From Nitrospirota bacterium (lineage in GTDB: Bacteria; Nitrospirota; UBA9217), in contig JAFNGD010000239.1 of assembly GCA_017885365.1 (NCBI GenBank), positions 1 through 7,722 of the forward strand: a stretch of 7,722 bases of DNA, given 5' to 3'. Under the pieces are notes generated by a model. It did not search any database, was not told the DNA's origin, and was given only the letters and a program-made list of their open reading frames with translations. A program made the position numbers and the translations under genes. Below, one piece after another: positions 1 to 5,736 of this stretch (its first letter is position 1; every line of letters begins with the position of its first letter).

Positions 1-307
1 CGCGGACCGCCTTCTGGCCGGTGATGGCGATGAGCGGCGCGCCGATGAGCTGCGCGTGGGCCACTCCGGTCACCAGGTTCGTGGCTCCCGGGCCGAGCGT
101 GGAGAAGCAGACCCCCGCCTTGCCGGTGAGCCGTCCGTAGGTGGCGGCCATGAACGCCGCCGCCTGCTCGTGACGGGTGAGAATGAACTTGATGTGCGAC
201 GTACGGAGCGACTCGAGGAAATCGAGGTTCTCCTCGCCCGGCAGGCCGAAGATGTACTCGACGCCCTCCTCCTCGAGCTGCTTGACGAACAGGTCGGATG
301 CTTTCAT
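1..307 (-). CDS. Acetolactate-synthase-family ThDP enzyme, N-terminal part (possible 2-oxoglutarate decarboxylase)
   Basis: The visible 102 residues are the start of the pyrimidine-binding (N-terminal) domain of a thiamine-diphosphate-dependent decarboxylase/synthase; the rest lies beyond the left edge. Seen directly: a GVEYIFGLPGEENLDF block at residues 15-30, the RHEQAAAFMA block with the conserved catalytic glutamate at E47, YGRLTGKAG at 57-65, and STLGPGATNL at 69-78. The start ATG (307-305) has an AGGAGA ribosome site at 312-317. The family includes catabolic and anabolic acetolactate synthases (two pyruvate to acetolactate plus CO2), glyoxylate carboligase, and the cyanobacterial 2-oxoglutarate decarboxylase, which was long annotated as acetolactate synthase. 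No ilvN-type small-subunit gene is seen, but the downstream side is out of view. Location downstream of a succinate-semialdehyde-type dehydrogenase, citrate synthase and aconitase makes the decarboxylase role attractive. Family assignment is firm; substrate is inference. Confidence 0.93.
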   Translation of the reverse strand, partial: MKASDLFVKQLEEEGVEYIFGLPGEENLDFLESLRTSHIKFILTRHEQAAAFMAATYGRLTGKAGVCFSTLGPGATNLVTGVAHAQLIGAPLIAITGQKAVR

Positions 308-330
308 GAAATCTCCTGAGAAGCAATTTT

Positions 331-407
331 TGCCACGGAGGCGCGGAGACACGGAGAAGACAAAACCTTTGACACAGATGAATACGGATAACGGCTATGA
401 TAACGGC
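331..407 (+). repeat. Short-period repeat element, left copy flanking the zinc-finger gene
   Basis: This stretch lies between the zinc-finger gene and the ThDP enzyme gene. It has three near-identical 8-base steps (CACGGAGG, CGCGGAGA, CACGGAGA) at 335-358, then a TTTGACACAGATGAA block at 369-383, then a 9-base direct repeat GATAACGGC at 387-395 and 399-407. The same order of blocks recurs, in the opposite orientation at 637-693 and in variant form at 3461-3576. No ORF or RNA gene is evident in it. The ThDP gene's ribosome site lies just outside it, at 312-317. Confidence 0.75.
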
Positions 408-438
408 AGATCAAGCTTACACCAATTGCAAAGATCCG

Positions 439-636
439 TCATGAGGTTTTAAATTTACTACAATGCTTAAGATGCTCCTTAAGCATCCCCCTCGCCACGT
501 ACTTTTTACAGTGAGGACAGGGCACACAGCACGGAACAGGATGTTCTAGCAAGGCCCCCGGTTTATGACACGGGCACTTACATTTCCAGCCCGGAACATC
601 CTCGTCCTTCGGTGTTGTTGTCTTATTTTTCATCAT
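439..636 (-). CDS. Small Cys/His-rich putative zinc-finger protein, 65 residues
   Basis: I do not recognise a named family. The protein starts with a short polar lysine/threonine-rich stretch (residues 1-13). It then has a CKCPCH cluster (C19, C21, C23, H24), a pair C36-C37, and a C-terminal unit C40-x2-C43-x11-H55-x2-H58-C59 with the spacing of a classic C2H2/C2HC zinc finger. It has seven cysteines clustered over residues 19-43, plus C59, and no membrane segment or signal peptide, so a cytoplasmic metal- or nucleic-acid-binding role is plausible but inferred. Two tandem ATG codons (636-634 and 633-631) could start it. Neither has a good ribosome site, because the upstream bases belong to the repeat element at 637-693. 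By eye the gene is more AT-rich than its neighbours. It interrupts an otherwise metabolic gene order and is bracketed by inverted repeats, so acquisition as a unit is possible. The Cys/His pattern argues against a chance ORF; expression is unproven. Confidence 0.6.
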   Translation of the reverse strand: MMKNKTTTPKDEDVPGWKCKCPCHKPGALLEHPVPCCVPCPHCKKYVARGMLKEHLKHCSKFKTS

Positions 637-693
637 CTGTGTAAATCTGTGTTCATCTGTGGTTGCATATGCTCCCTCTGTGCCTCTGTGGCA
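637..693 (-). repeat. Short-period repeat element, right (inverted) copy flanking the zinc-finger gene
   Basis: Read on the minus strand from 693 this begins TGCCACAGAGGCACAGAG, matching 15 of 18 bases of the plus-strand start of the copy at 331-348. It continues into three 10-base steps of CACAGAT (CACAGATGAA, CACAGATTTA, CACAGATGAT), the last running into the tandem ATG start codons of the zinc-finger gene. The element starts a few bases after the aldehyde dehydrogenase stop codon (698-700), so it fills the whole spacer. Confidence 0.75.
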
Positions 694-697
694 GAAG

Positions 698-2194
698 CTA
701 TTCCTTCACCACGACGGTCTTGATGTTCACGAACTCCAGCAAGCCGTAGTGCGACAGCTCGCGGCCCACGCCGGACTTCTTCACGCCGCCGAAGGGCAGC
801 CGCGGGTCGGAGCGGACCATGTCGTTGATGGCCACGAAACCGGACTCGATACGCCGGGCGATCCGCTCGGCCCGTGCCGTGTCCTTCGTCCAAATGGCCG
901 CGCCGAGACCATACTCGGTATTGTTCGCAACAGCCACGGCCTCGTCCTCGTTCTTTACGACGACGATCGGCGCAATGGGTCCGAAGACCTCGTCGGACAG
1001 CACCTTCATGTCCGGCGTCGGCTTCAGCACCACGCAGGGCGCGAAGAAGTAACCCTTCGACAGGGGTTGCGGCAACTCGACCGTCTTCGCCCCTTTCAGT
1101 TTCGCGTCGCGGAGCTGGGCCTTCAGGCCGTCGCGGATGTCCTTCCGGGCGACAGGCCCGATGTCCGTGGTCTCGTCCATCGGATCGCCGATCTTCATCT
1201 CCCGCAGCCGGGCAATGAAGTGCTTCGTGAACTCCTCGGCCACCTTCTCCATAACGATGAACCGTTTGGCCGCGATGCAGCTCTGGCCGCTGTTCACCAT
1301 GCGCGCGTTCGCCGCGGTCCGGGCAGCCTTCTCCACGTCCGCGTCGTCCAGGACGATGAAGGGGTCGGACCCTCCCAGTTCGAGCACCAGCTTCTTGATC
1401 TTCCCACCCGCGTGGGCGCCGATCTCCTCGCCCGCCCGGTTGCTGCCCGTAAGCGCCACGGCGTCAACCAGATCGTCATCGATCAGCTTCACCGCTTCCG
1501 GAGGATCGATCAGCAGGGTACGGAACACGCCTGCCGGGAAACCCGCCTTTTGGAAGGCGTCCTCGATGGCAAGCGCAGTCATCGGCACGTTCGACGCGTG
1601 CTTCAGCACTACCACGTTGCCCGCGCTGACGGACGGCACCGCGGCGCGGAAAACCTGCCAGAACGGGAAGTTCCAGGGTTCGATCGCCAGCACGATCCCC
1701 AGCGGCTCGTAGGCCACGTAGCTCTTTTTCGCCTCCGTCGCGACCATCTCCGGCGTGAGGAAGCGCTCCGCGTTCGCGGCATAGTAGTCGCAGAGCGTGG
1801 CAGACTTCTCCACCTCGGCCTGTGCGTCCTTGATGGGTTTGCCCATCTCCTTCGTCATCAGCTCGGCATAGTTCCGTTTCTCGGTCCGCAGCACTCCTGC
1901 CAGCTGCTTCACATGGGACAAGCGCTGCGCGATAGGCCTGTCCCGCCAGCCCGTGAACGCTTCCCGCGACCGGGCGATGATGGATCTTACCTCCGCAGGC
2001 GACATCGTCATGAACTCGTTCATGACCTCTTCGGTATAGGGATTGACCGAACGGATGATGCCCCGCTCGATCTTTGTTCCTTTGGTCGTTGTGGACTTCA
2101 TGTTCTTCACCCCCTTGGCCGGGGACGCTTTCCTCGCTGTTCTCTTCTTGGAGACTTTCTTCTTCGCTGCCTTCTTCGTTGTTTTCTTTTTCAT
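698..2194 (-). CDS. NAD(P)-dependent aldehyde dehydrogenase, succinate-semialdehyde dehydrogenase type
   Basis: This is a complete 498-residue ALDH-superfamily enzyme, predicted to oxidise an aldehyde (probably succinic semialdehyde to succinate) with NAD(P)+ in the cytoplasm. Visible motifs: PWNFPFWQVFR at 173-183 with the oxyanion-hole asparagine N175; KHASN at 198-202 with cofactor-binding K198; LTGS at 248-251; LELGGSDPF at 271-279 with general base E272; NSGQSCIAAKRF at 301-312 with nucleophile C306; and the C-terminal block DPRLPFGGVKKSGVGRE. The WNFPFWQVFR, GGSDPF and DPRLPFGGVK wording is that of the GabD1/Sad branch, including cyanobacterial SSADH. The core starts near residue 42. 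Ahead of it is a lysine/alanine/threonine-rich tail (16 lysines in the first 41 residues) not typical of the family. The outer ATG has a G-rich ribosome site (GGGGGCGGAG directly before it). An internal ATG at 2101-2099 (M32) has its own AAGGGGGTG and would give a normal-length enzyme. It lies 62 bases downstream of citrate synthase, likely co-transcribed. Family is firm; substrate is moderately supported. Confidence 0.93.
   Translation of the reverse strand: MKKKTTKKAAKKKVSKKRTARKASPAKGVKNMKSTTTKGTKIERGIIRSVNPYTEEVMNEFMTMSPAEVRSIIARSREAFTGWRDRPIAQRLSHVKQLAGVLRTEKRNYAELMTKEMGKPIKDAQAEVEKSATLCDYYAANAERFLTPEMVATEAKKSYVAYEPLGIVLAIEPWNFPFWQVFRAAVPSVSAGNVVVLKHASNVPMTALAIEDAFQKAGFPAGVFRTLLIDPPEAVKLIDDDLVDAVALTGSNRAGEEIGAHAGGKIKKLVLELGGSDPFIVLDDADVEKAARTAANARMVNSGQSCIAAKRFIVMEKVAEEFTKHFIARLREMKIGDPMDETTDIGPVARKDIRDGLKAQLRDAKLKGAKTVELPQPLSKGYFFAPCVVLKPTPDMKVLSDEVFGPIAPIVVVKNEDEAVAVANNTEYGLGAAIWTKDTARAERIARRIESGFVAINDMVRSDPRLPFGGVKKSGVGRELSHYGLLEFVNIKTVVVKE
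2108..2116 (-). promoter_or_regulatory. Alternative ribosome binding site for the tail-less aldehyde dehydrogenase
   Basis: On the minus strand AAGGGGGTG sits six bases before an in-frame ATG (2101-2099, codon 32). Translation starting there would omit most of the lysine-rich tail. This makes the true start, or the presence of two isoforms, uncertain. Confidence 0.4.
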
Positions 2195-2227
2195 CTCCGC
2201 CCCCGTCTTTATAGAACGTATGGATTC

Positions 2228-2233
2228 ATTATA
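2228..2233 (-). promoter_or_regulatory. Possible -10 element upstream of the aldehyde dehydrogenase
   Basis: The minus strand reads TATAAT here, 33 bases before the ATG at 2194. No acceptable -35 hexamer or TG extension accompanies it. Read-through from citrate synthase is the simpler explanation, so this is only a candidate secondary promoter. Confidence 0.25.
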
Positions 2234-2256
2234 TGATTCCGCACTCCGAACTCGGG

Positions 2257-3441
2257 TTATTTCCTCTCATCGATCGGCGTGTAGGCGCACGCCTCCTTCC
2301 CGCAATAGTGACCGGTATACTCCGACGATGGCCGATACAGCGCCGGCTTCTCGCCGTGGGCGTCGCCGAACTTCTCCTCGATGATGTGCGAGGTCCAGCC
2401 CGCGATGCGCGACACCGCGAAAAGCGGCGTCATCAGGTCGCCCGGGATGCCCATCATGTGGTAGACCGGCGCGCTAAAGAAGTCCACGTTCGGCTTGATC
2501 GTGGCCTTGCCCCGCTTCGCGAACTCGGCGACCGCGGTCTCCTCGATCTGCGTAGACAGGCGGCACCAGTGCTCCTCACCCAGGTTCTTCCCGAGCCGGA
2601 AGCACATGTTCTTGAGGAACCGCGCCCGGGGGTCCGTGGTCTTGTACACCGCATGCCCCATGCCCATGATCTTCCTGCCGCTGTCCAGCTCGTGCCGCAC
2701 CCATGACGCGACATCCTTTTCACCTATCAGGGCTGCGAGCATCTGCATGACCGCCGCGTTGGCCCCGCCGTGCAGGCTGCCCGACAGGGCGCCAACGCCT
2801 GCTGCCACGCCCGCGTACATATGCGCCCGCGTCGAGACAACGGCGCGGCACGCGAAGGTGGACGCGTTGAACGAGTGGTCAGCATGCAGGATGAGGGCCG
2901 TGTCGAGGTCATGGGCGATCTCGGGATCGGGATACGTACCCTTCAGGTGCCACAGAAAATTCCCCGCATGCGACAGCGTTTCGTCCGCCGGCAGCGGATC
3001 ATGCCCGTTGCGGATCCGGTCCCATCCGGCCACGATCATGGGAATACGCGCGATCAGCCTGATCGCCTTGGAGATATTCGCCTGGCGTGACTCGTCCTGC
3101 AGTTGGTGGTCGGCCATGCCCAGAAGCGGAATGGATGCCTGGAGCACATCCATGGGCGGCGCCGACGACGGCAGTTTCCTGATGCTGTCAAAGACGAATG
3201 ACGGGAGCTCCCGCGCCTCGGCGAGCCTCATCTTGAAATCAGCGAACTGCTCTTCGTTCGGCATGCCATCGTGGAGCAGGAGGTAGGCCGTCTCCTCGAA
3301 GGTCGAGTGCTCGGCCAGCTCCTCGATCGGGTAGCCCCGATAGATCAGGATGCCATGCTCGCCGTCGACATCGCTGATCCTGGTGTCCGCGACCTTCACG
3401 CCCCGCAGGCCGATGTTCTTGGTGTTATTCGTTTCCGCCAT
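2257..3441 (-). CDS. gltA: Citrate synthase (type I)
   Basis: This 394-residue enzyme condenses acetyl-CoA with oxaloacetate to give citrate, the entry step of the oxidative TCA cycle. It has the short length of the dimeric Gram-positive/archaeal-type citrate synthases. Seen directly: the N-terminal GLRGVKVADTRIS and GILIYRGYPIEELAE blocks (11-23 and 30-44), HADHSFNAST with H189, SLHGGANAAVM with catalytic H224, GMGHAVYKTTDPRA with catalytic H263 and R272, and KPNVDFFSAPVY with catalytic D320. All three catalytic residues (His, His, Asp) are present, and the C-terminus ends in the usual RPSSEYTG region. The start ATG is preceded by TGAGGA (3448-3453) at good spacing. 2-Methylcitrate synthase is a close relative with the same motifs, but no prpB/prpD-type neighbours are seen and aconitase lies directly upstream, which favours citrate synthase. 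A 323-base repeat-filled spacer separates it from aconitase, so it may have its own promoter. Closely followed by the aldehyde dehydrogenase. Confidence 0.95.
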   Translation of the reverse strand: MAETNNTKNIGLRGVKVADTRISDVDGEHGILIYRGYPIEELAEHSTFEETAYLLLHDGMPNEEQFADFKMRLAEARELPSFVFDSIRKLPSSAPPMDVLQASIPLLGMADHQLQDESRQANISKAIRLIARIPMIVAGWDRIRNGHDPLPADETLSHAGNFLWHLKGTYPDPEIAHDLDTALILHADHSFNASTFACRAVVSTRAHMYAGVAAGVGALSGSLHGGANAAVMQMLAALIGEKDVASWVRHELDSGRKIMGMGHAVYKTTDPRARFLKNMCFRLGKNLGEEHWCRLSTQIEETAVAEFAKRGKATIKPNVDFFSAPVYHMMGIPGDLMTPLFAVSRIAGWTSHIIEEKFGDAHGEKPALYRPSSEYTGHYCGKEACAYTPIDERK

Positions 3442-3460
3442 GTTTTATCCTCACGAAAAT

Positions 3461-3576
3461 CTTTGACACAGATTTACACTGTAAAAAGCCATGATAACTG
3501 CGGATACTTCAAAACCGATTAAAATACTTAAGCGATTCTTTGACACTGAGGACACGGACAACAGCTATGATTATAT
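3461..3576 (+). repeat. Plus-oriented half of the inverted repeat cluster between aconitase and citrate synthase
   Basis: The 323-base spacer 3442-3764 holds no gene that I can support; it is mostly repeats. This half has two variant copies: one beginning CTTTGACACAGA at 3461-3472 and one with GACACTGAGGACAC at 3542-3555, each followed by a degenerate ACGGATAACGGCTATGAT-like tail (GCCATGATAACTGCGG near 3488, CAACAGCTATGATTAT near 3559). The same tail follows the copy at 369-407. CTTTGACACAGA pairs perfectly over 12 bases with 3666-3677 and with 3732-3743, and GACACTGAGGACAC pairs over 14 bases with 3611-3624 and 3752-3765. Confidence 0.75.
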
Positions 3577-3606
3577 AATTTTCCTCTGTTTTTTTCTTAC
3601 CGGTCC

Positions 3607-3769
3607 TTCAGTGTCCTCAGTGTCTAAAGGCTAATCCGCTTTATCACCTTACCGTTCCCGCCTCTTCTGTGTCAAAGGTCTTTCAGTGTCCTCGTTCTTA
3701 TCCGCCCTTATCGCCTTCCCAATCCGCCTTTTCTGTGTCAAAGGTTCTTCAGTGTCCTCAGTGTCTAAA
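3607..3769 (-). repeat. Minus-oriented tandem half of the repeat cluster, overlapping the aconitase stop
   Basis: A 22-base identical segment occurs at 3607-3628 and 3748-3769, 141 bases apart. The second copy contains the aconitase stop codon (3765-3767). Between them a 66-base tandem step is visible: TTCTGTGTCAAAGGT at 3665-3679 and 3731-3745, each followed by TTCAGTGTCCTC (3682-3693 and 3748-3759). Read on the minus strand the units are GACACTGAGGACACTGAA plus TTTGACACAGAA plus a GGCGGATAA-rich tail, i.e. the reverse orientation of 3461-3576. A T7 run at 3589-3595 between the halves has no hairpin before it. Confidence 0.75.
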
Positions 3770-5708
3770 CTTTCCTGGCAATCTGCTCCCTGACAAAGTT
3801 CAGCGTCCCTCCGGCAAGCAGGTGCTTCCGCTGACGGTCCGACACGTCCAGCTTCGTCATGATGACCGCGCCGCCCACCTCGACGGGGATATCCGTGTCG
3901 CCCCGCTCGATGCGCATCCGTATGTCAGGGAACACCACCTTCGTCCCCTTGACCATCTTATCATAATCCGACGGGTCCTTGAAGGTGAGCGGCACTATTC
4001 CGAAGTTGCAGAGGTTCGACTTGTGGATGCGGGCGAAGCTCTTGACGATCTTGGCCCGCACGCCGAGGTAGCGGGGCGCAAGGGCCGCGTGCTCCCGGCT
4101 GGAGCCCTGGCCGTAGTTCTCGCCGCCGATGACGACGACGTCGCCCCGGGCCCGGGACTCCTTCGCGAAGTTGGGATCGATCGCCGAGAACACGAATTCG
4201 CTGATGGCCTCGATATTCGACCGGAGCGGCAGGACCTTGTTCCCTGCCGGCATGATGGCATCCGTGGAGATGTTGTCCCCCACCTTCAGCACGGTCTCCG
4301 CGGTCAACGTGTTCGGCAGTGCCGCCAGGTCCGACAGCGGCCGGATGTTCGGGCCGCGCACGATCGCGGTCGTCCGAAGACTATCCGACGGAAAGATGAT
4401 CGCCCGCTCGTCGATACTATACTTCTTCGGGTCCTCGATGCGTGGATAGGCCATCTCCTTCGCGAAGTCCCGCGGGTCCGTAATGACGCCGGAGATGGCC
4501 GCGGCAGTAGCGGTCTCCGGCGAGCAGAGGTAGACCTTGTCGTCCTTCGTGCCGGATCTGCCGGGAAAGTTCCTCGGGAAGGTGCGGAGACTCACCTCGC
4601 CGGTTCCCGGCGCCTGGCCCATGCCGATGCAGCCCTGGCATCCGGGCTCGTGCACGCGCGCGCCCGCGGTCAGGAACGAAATCAGCCCGCCCTGCTGCGC
4701 CACGTTCTCGATCACCTGCCTGCTGCCGGGGTTCACATGGAAGTTGACCTCAGGGTGGACCCGCCTGCCGTCGAGCATCTTCGCCGCCACCATGAGGTCT
4801 CGGAAGGACGAGTTCACGCTGCTGCCCACGATGGCCTGGTCAACCTTGATGCCGGCGACCTCGCGCACGGGAACGACGTTCCCCGGCGACGACGGCTTCG
4901 CGATCAGCGGTTCGAGCGTCGAGAGGTCGATCTCGATCTGCTCGTCGTAATCCGCGCCCTCGTCGGCCGCAAGCGGGACCCATGCATTGCCCCTGCCCTG
5001 CGCCTCAAGATATTCCCGCGTGCGCTCATCGGACGGGAAGATCGAGGTCGTGGCGCCGGTCTCGGTGCCCATGTTGCCGATGGTCTCGCGGTCCGTAGCG
5101 GAAAGCGACGTCACTCCCGGGCCATAATACTCGATGATCCTGCCCACGCAGCCTTTGACATCGTATCTGCGCAGCATCTCGAGGATCACATCCTTGGCGC
5201 TGACCCAGTCCGGCAGGCTGCCCAGAAGTTTCACGCCCAGCACCTTGGGGCACGGGAGATGGTAGGGATAGCCGGCCATGGCCAGCGCCACGTCCAGGCC
5301 GCCCGCGCCGATGCCGAGCATGGACACGCCTGACGCGCCCGGCGTATGGCTGTCGGCGCCGAGGAGCGTTTTCCCCGGCACACCGAAGCGCTCCATATGG
5401 ACCTGGTGCGATACGCCGTTGCCGGGCTTGCTGAAGTGGATGCCGTACCGCGCTGCAGCGGTCTGAAGGAACTTGTGATCGTCGGCGTTCTTGTTGTCCG
5501 TCTGCAGGAGGTTGTGGTCCACATACTGGGCCGCCAGCCCCGCCTTCACCCGCTCCAGGCCAAGGGCCTCGAACTCGAGCAGGGCAAGCGTCCCCGTTGC
5601 ATCCTGCAGCAGGGTCTGGTCGATCGTGATGGAGATCTCCGTTCCCGGCACCAGCCTGCCCTCGACAAGGTGCGCTTCCAGTATCTTATAGGTCAGGTTC
5701 TTGTTCAT
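3765..5708 (-). CDS. Aconitate hydratase, Aquifex-type, with an altered first Fe-S ligand motif
   Basis: Aconitase isomerises citrate to isocitrate through cis-aconitate using a [4Fe-4S] cluster. The 647-residue protein (from the ATG at 5708) has the order of the short 'Aquifex-type' family: NLTYKILEAHLVEG at 4-17, IDQTLLQDATGT at 29-40, GADSHTPGASG at 117-127, the ligand-motif position GSSVNSS at 295-301, GCQGCIGMGQAP at 356-367, GRSGTKDD at 383-390, then the swivel domain with GDNISTDAIMPAG, GGENYGQGSSREHAA and SFARIHKSNLCNFG. Two cluster cysteines are present (C357, C360). The third, normally the Cys of GSCTNSS, is serine here (S297, codon AGC at 4820-4818). The start was chosen by family alignment, but this ATG lacks a clear ribosome site. 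An in-frame ATG at 5756-5754 has AAAGGTGG before it and would add 16 residues; a further TTG at 5801 is unlikely. First gene of the minus-strand cluster, divergent from sodC. LeuC-like isopropylmalate isomerase is excluded by the fused swivel domain. Confidence 0.93.
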   Translation of the reverse strand: MNKNLTYKILEAHLVEGRLVPGTEISITIDQTLLQDATGTLALLEFEALGLERVKAGLAAQYVDHNLLQTDNKNADDHKFLQTAAARYGIHFSKPGNGVSHQVHMERFGVPGKTLLGADSHTPGASGVSMLGIGAGGLDVALAMAGYPYHLPCPKVLGVKLLGSLPDWVSAKDVILEMLRRYDVKGCVGRIIEYYGPGVTSLSATDRETIGNMGTETGATTSIFPSDERTREYLEAQGRGNAWVPLAADEGADYDEQIEIDLSTLEPLIAKPSSPGNVVPVREVAGIKVDQAIVGSSVNSSFRDLMVAAKMLDGRRVHPEVNFHVNPGSRQVIENVAQQGGLISFLTAGARVHEPGCQGCIGMGQAPGTGEVSLRTFPRNFPGRSGTKDDKVYLCSPETATAAAISGVITDPRDFAKEMAYPRIEDPKKYSIDERAIIFPSDSLRTTAIVRGPNIRPLSDLAALPNTLTAETVLKVGDNISTDAIMPAGNKVLPLRSNIEAISEFVFSAIDPNFAKESRARGDVVVIGGENYGQGSSREHAALAPRYLGVRAKIVKSFARIHKSNLCNFGIVPLTFKDPSDYDKMVKGTKVVFPDIRMRIERGDTDIPVEVGGAVIMTKLDVSDRQRKHLLAGGTLNFVREQIARKV

Positions 5709-5736
5709 GATGGACCGTTCTTTTTTCGCGCCTATG

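Noticed and set aside
659..2236. A 525-codon open frame on the plus strand across the aldehyde dehydrogenase gene.
   Set aside because: It is the antisense shadow of a well-supported gene with intact catalytic motifs; its translation is Arg/His/Leu-rich with no recognisable domain.
3589..3595. T7 run as an intrinsic terminator.
   Set aside because: No stable GC hairpin precedes it and no plus-strand gene ends there.
3461..3769. Regular short repeats that could suggest a CRISPR array.
   Set aside because: Units are degenerate, differ in length and orientation, and lack constant repeats with unique equal-length spacers; no cas gene is present.
3669..5333. A 554-codon open frame on the plus strand across the aconitase gene.
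   Set aside because: Antisense shadow of aconitase in high-GC DNA; composition is Arg/Asp/His-rich and no family motif is visible.
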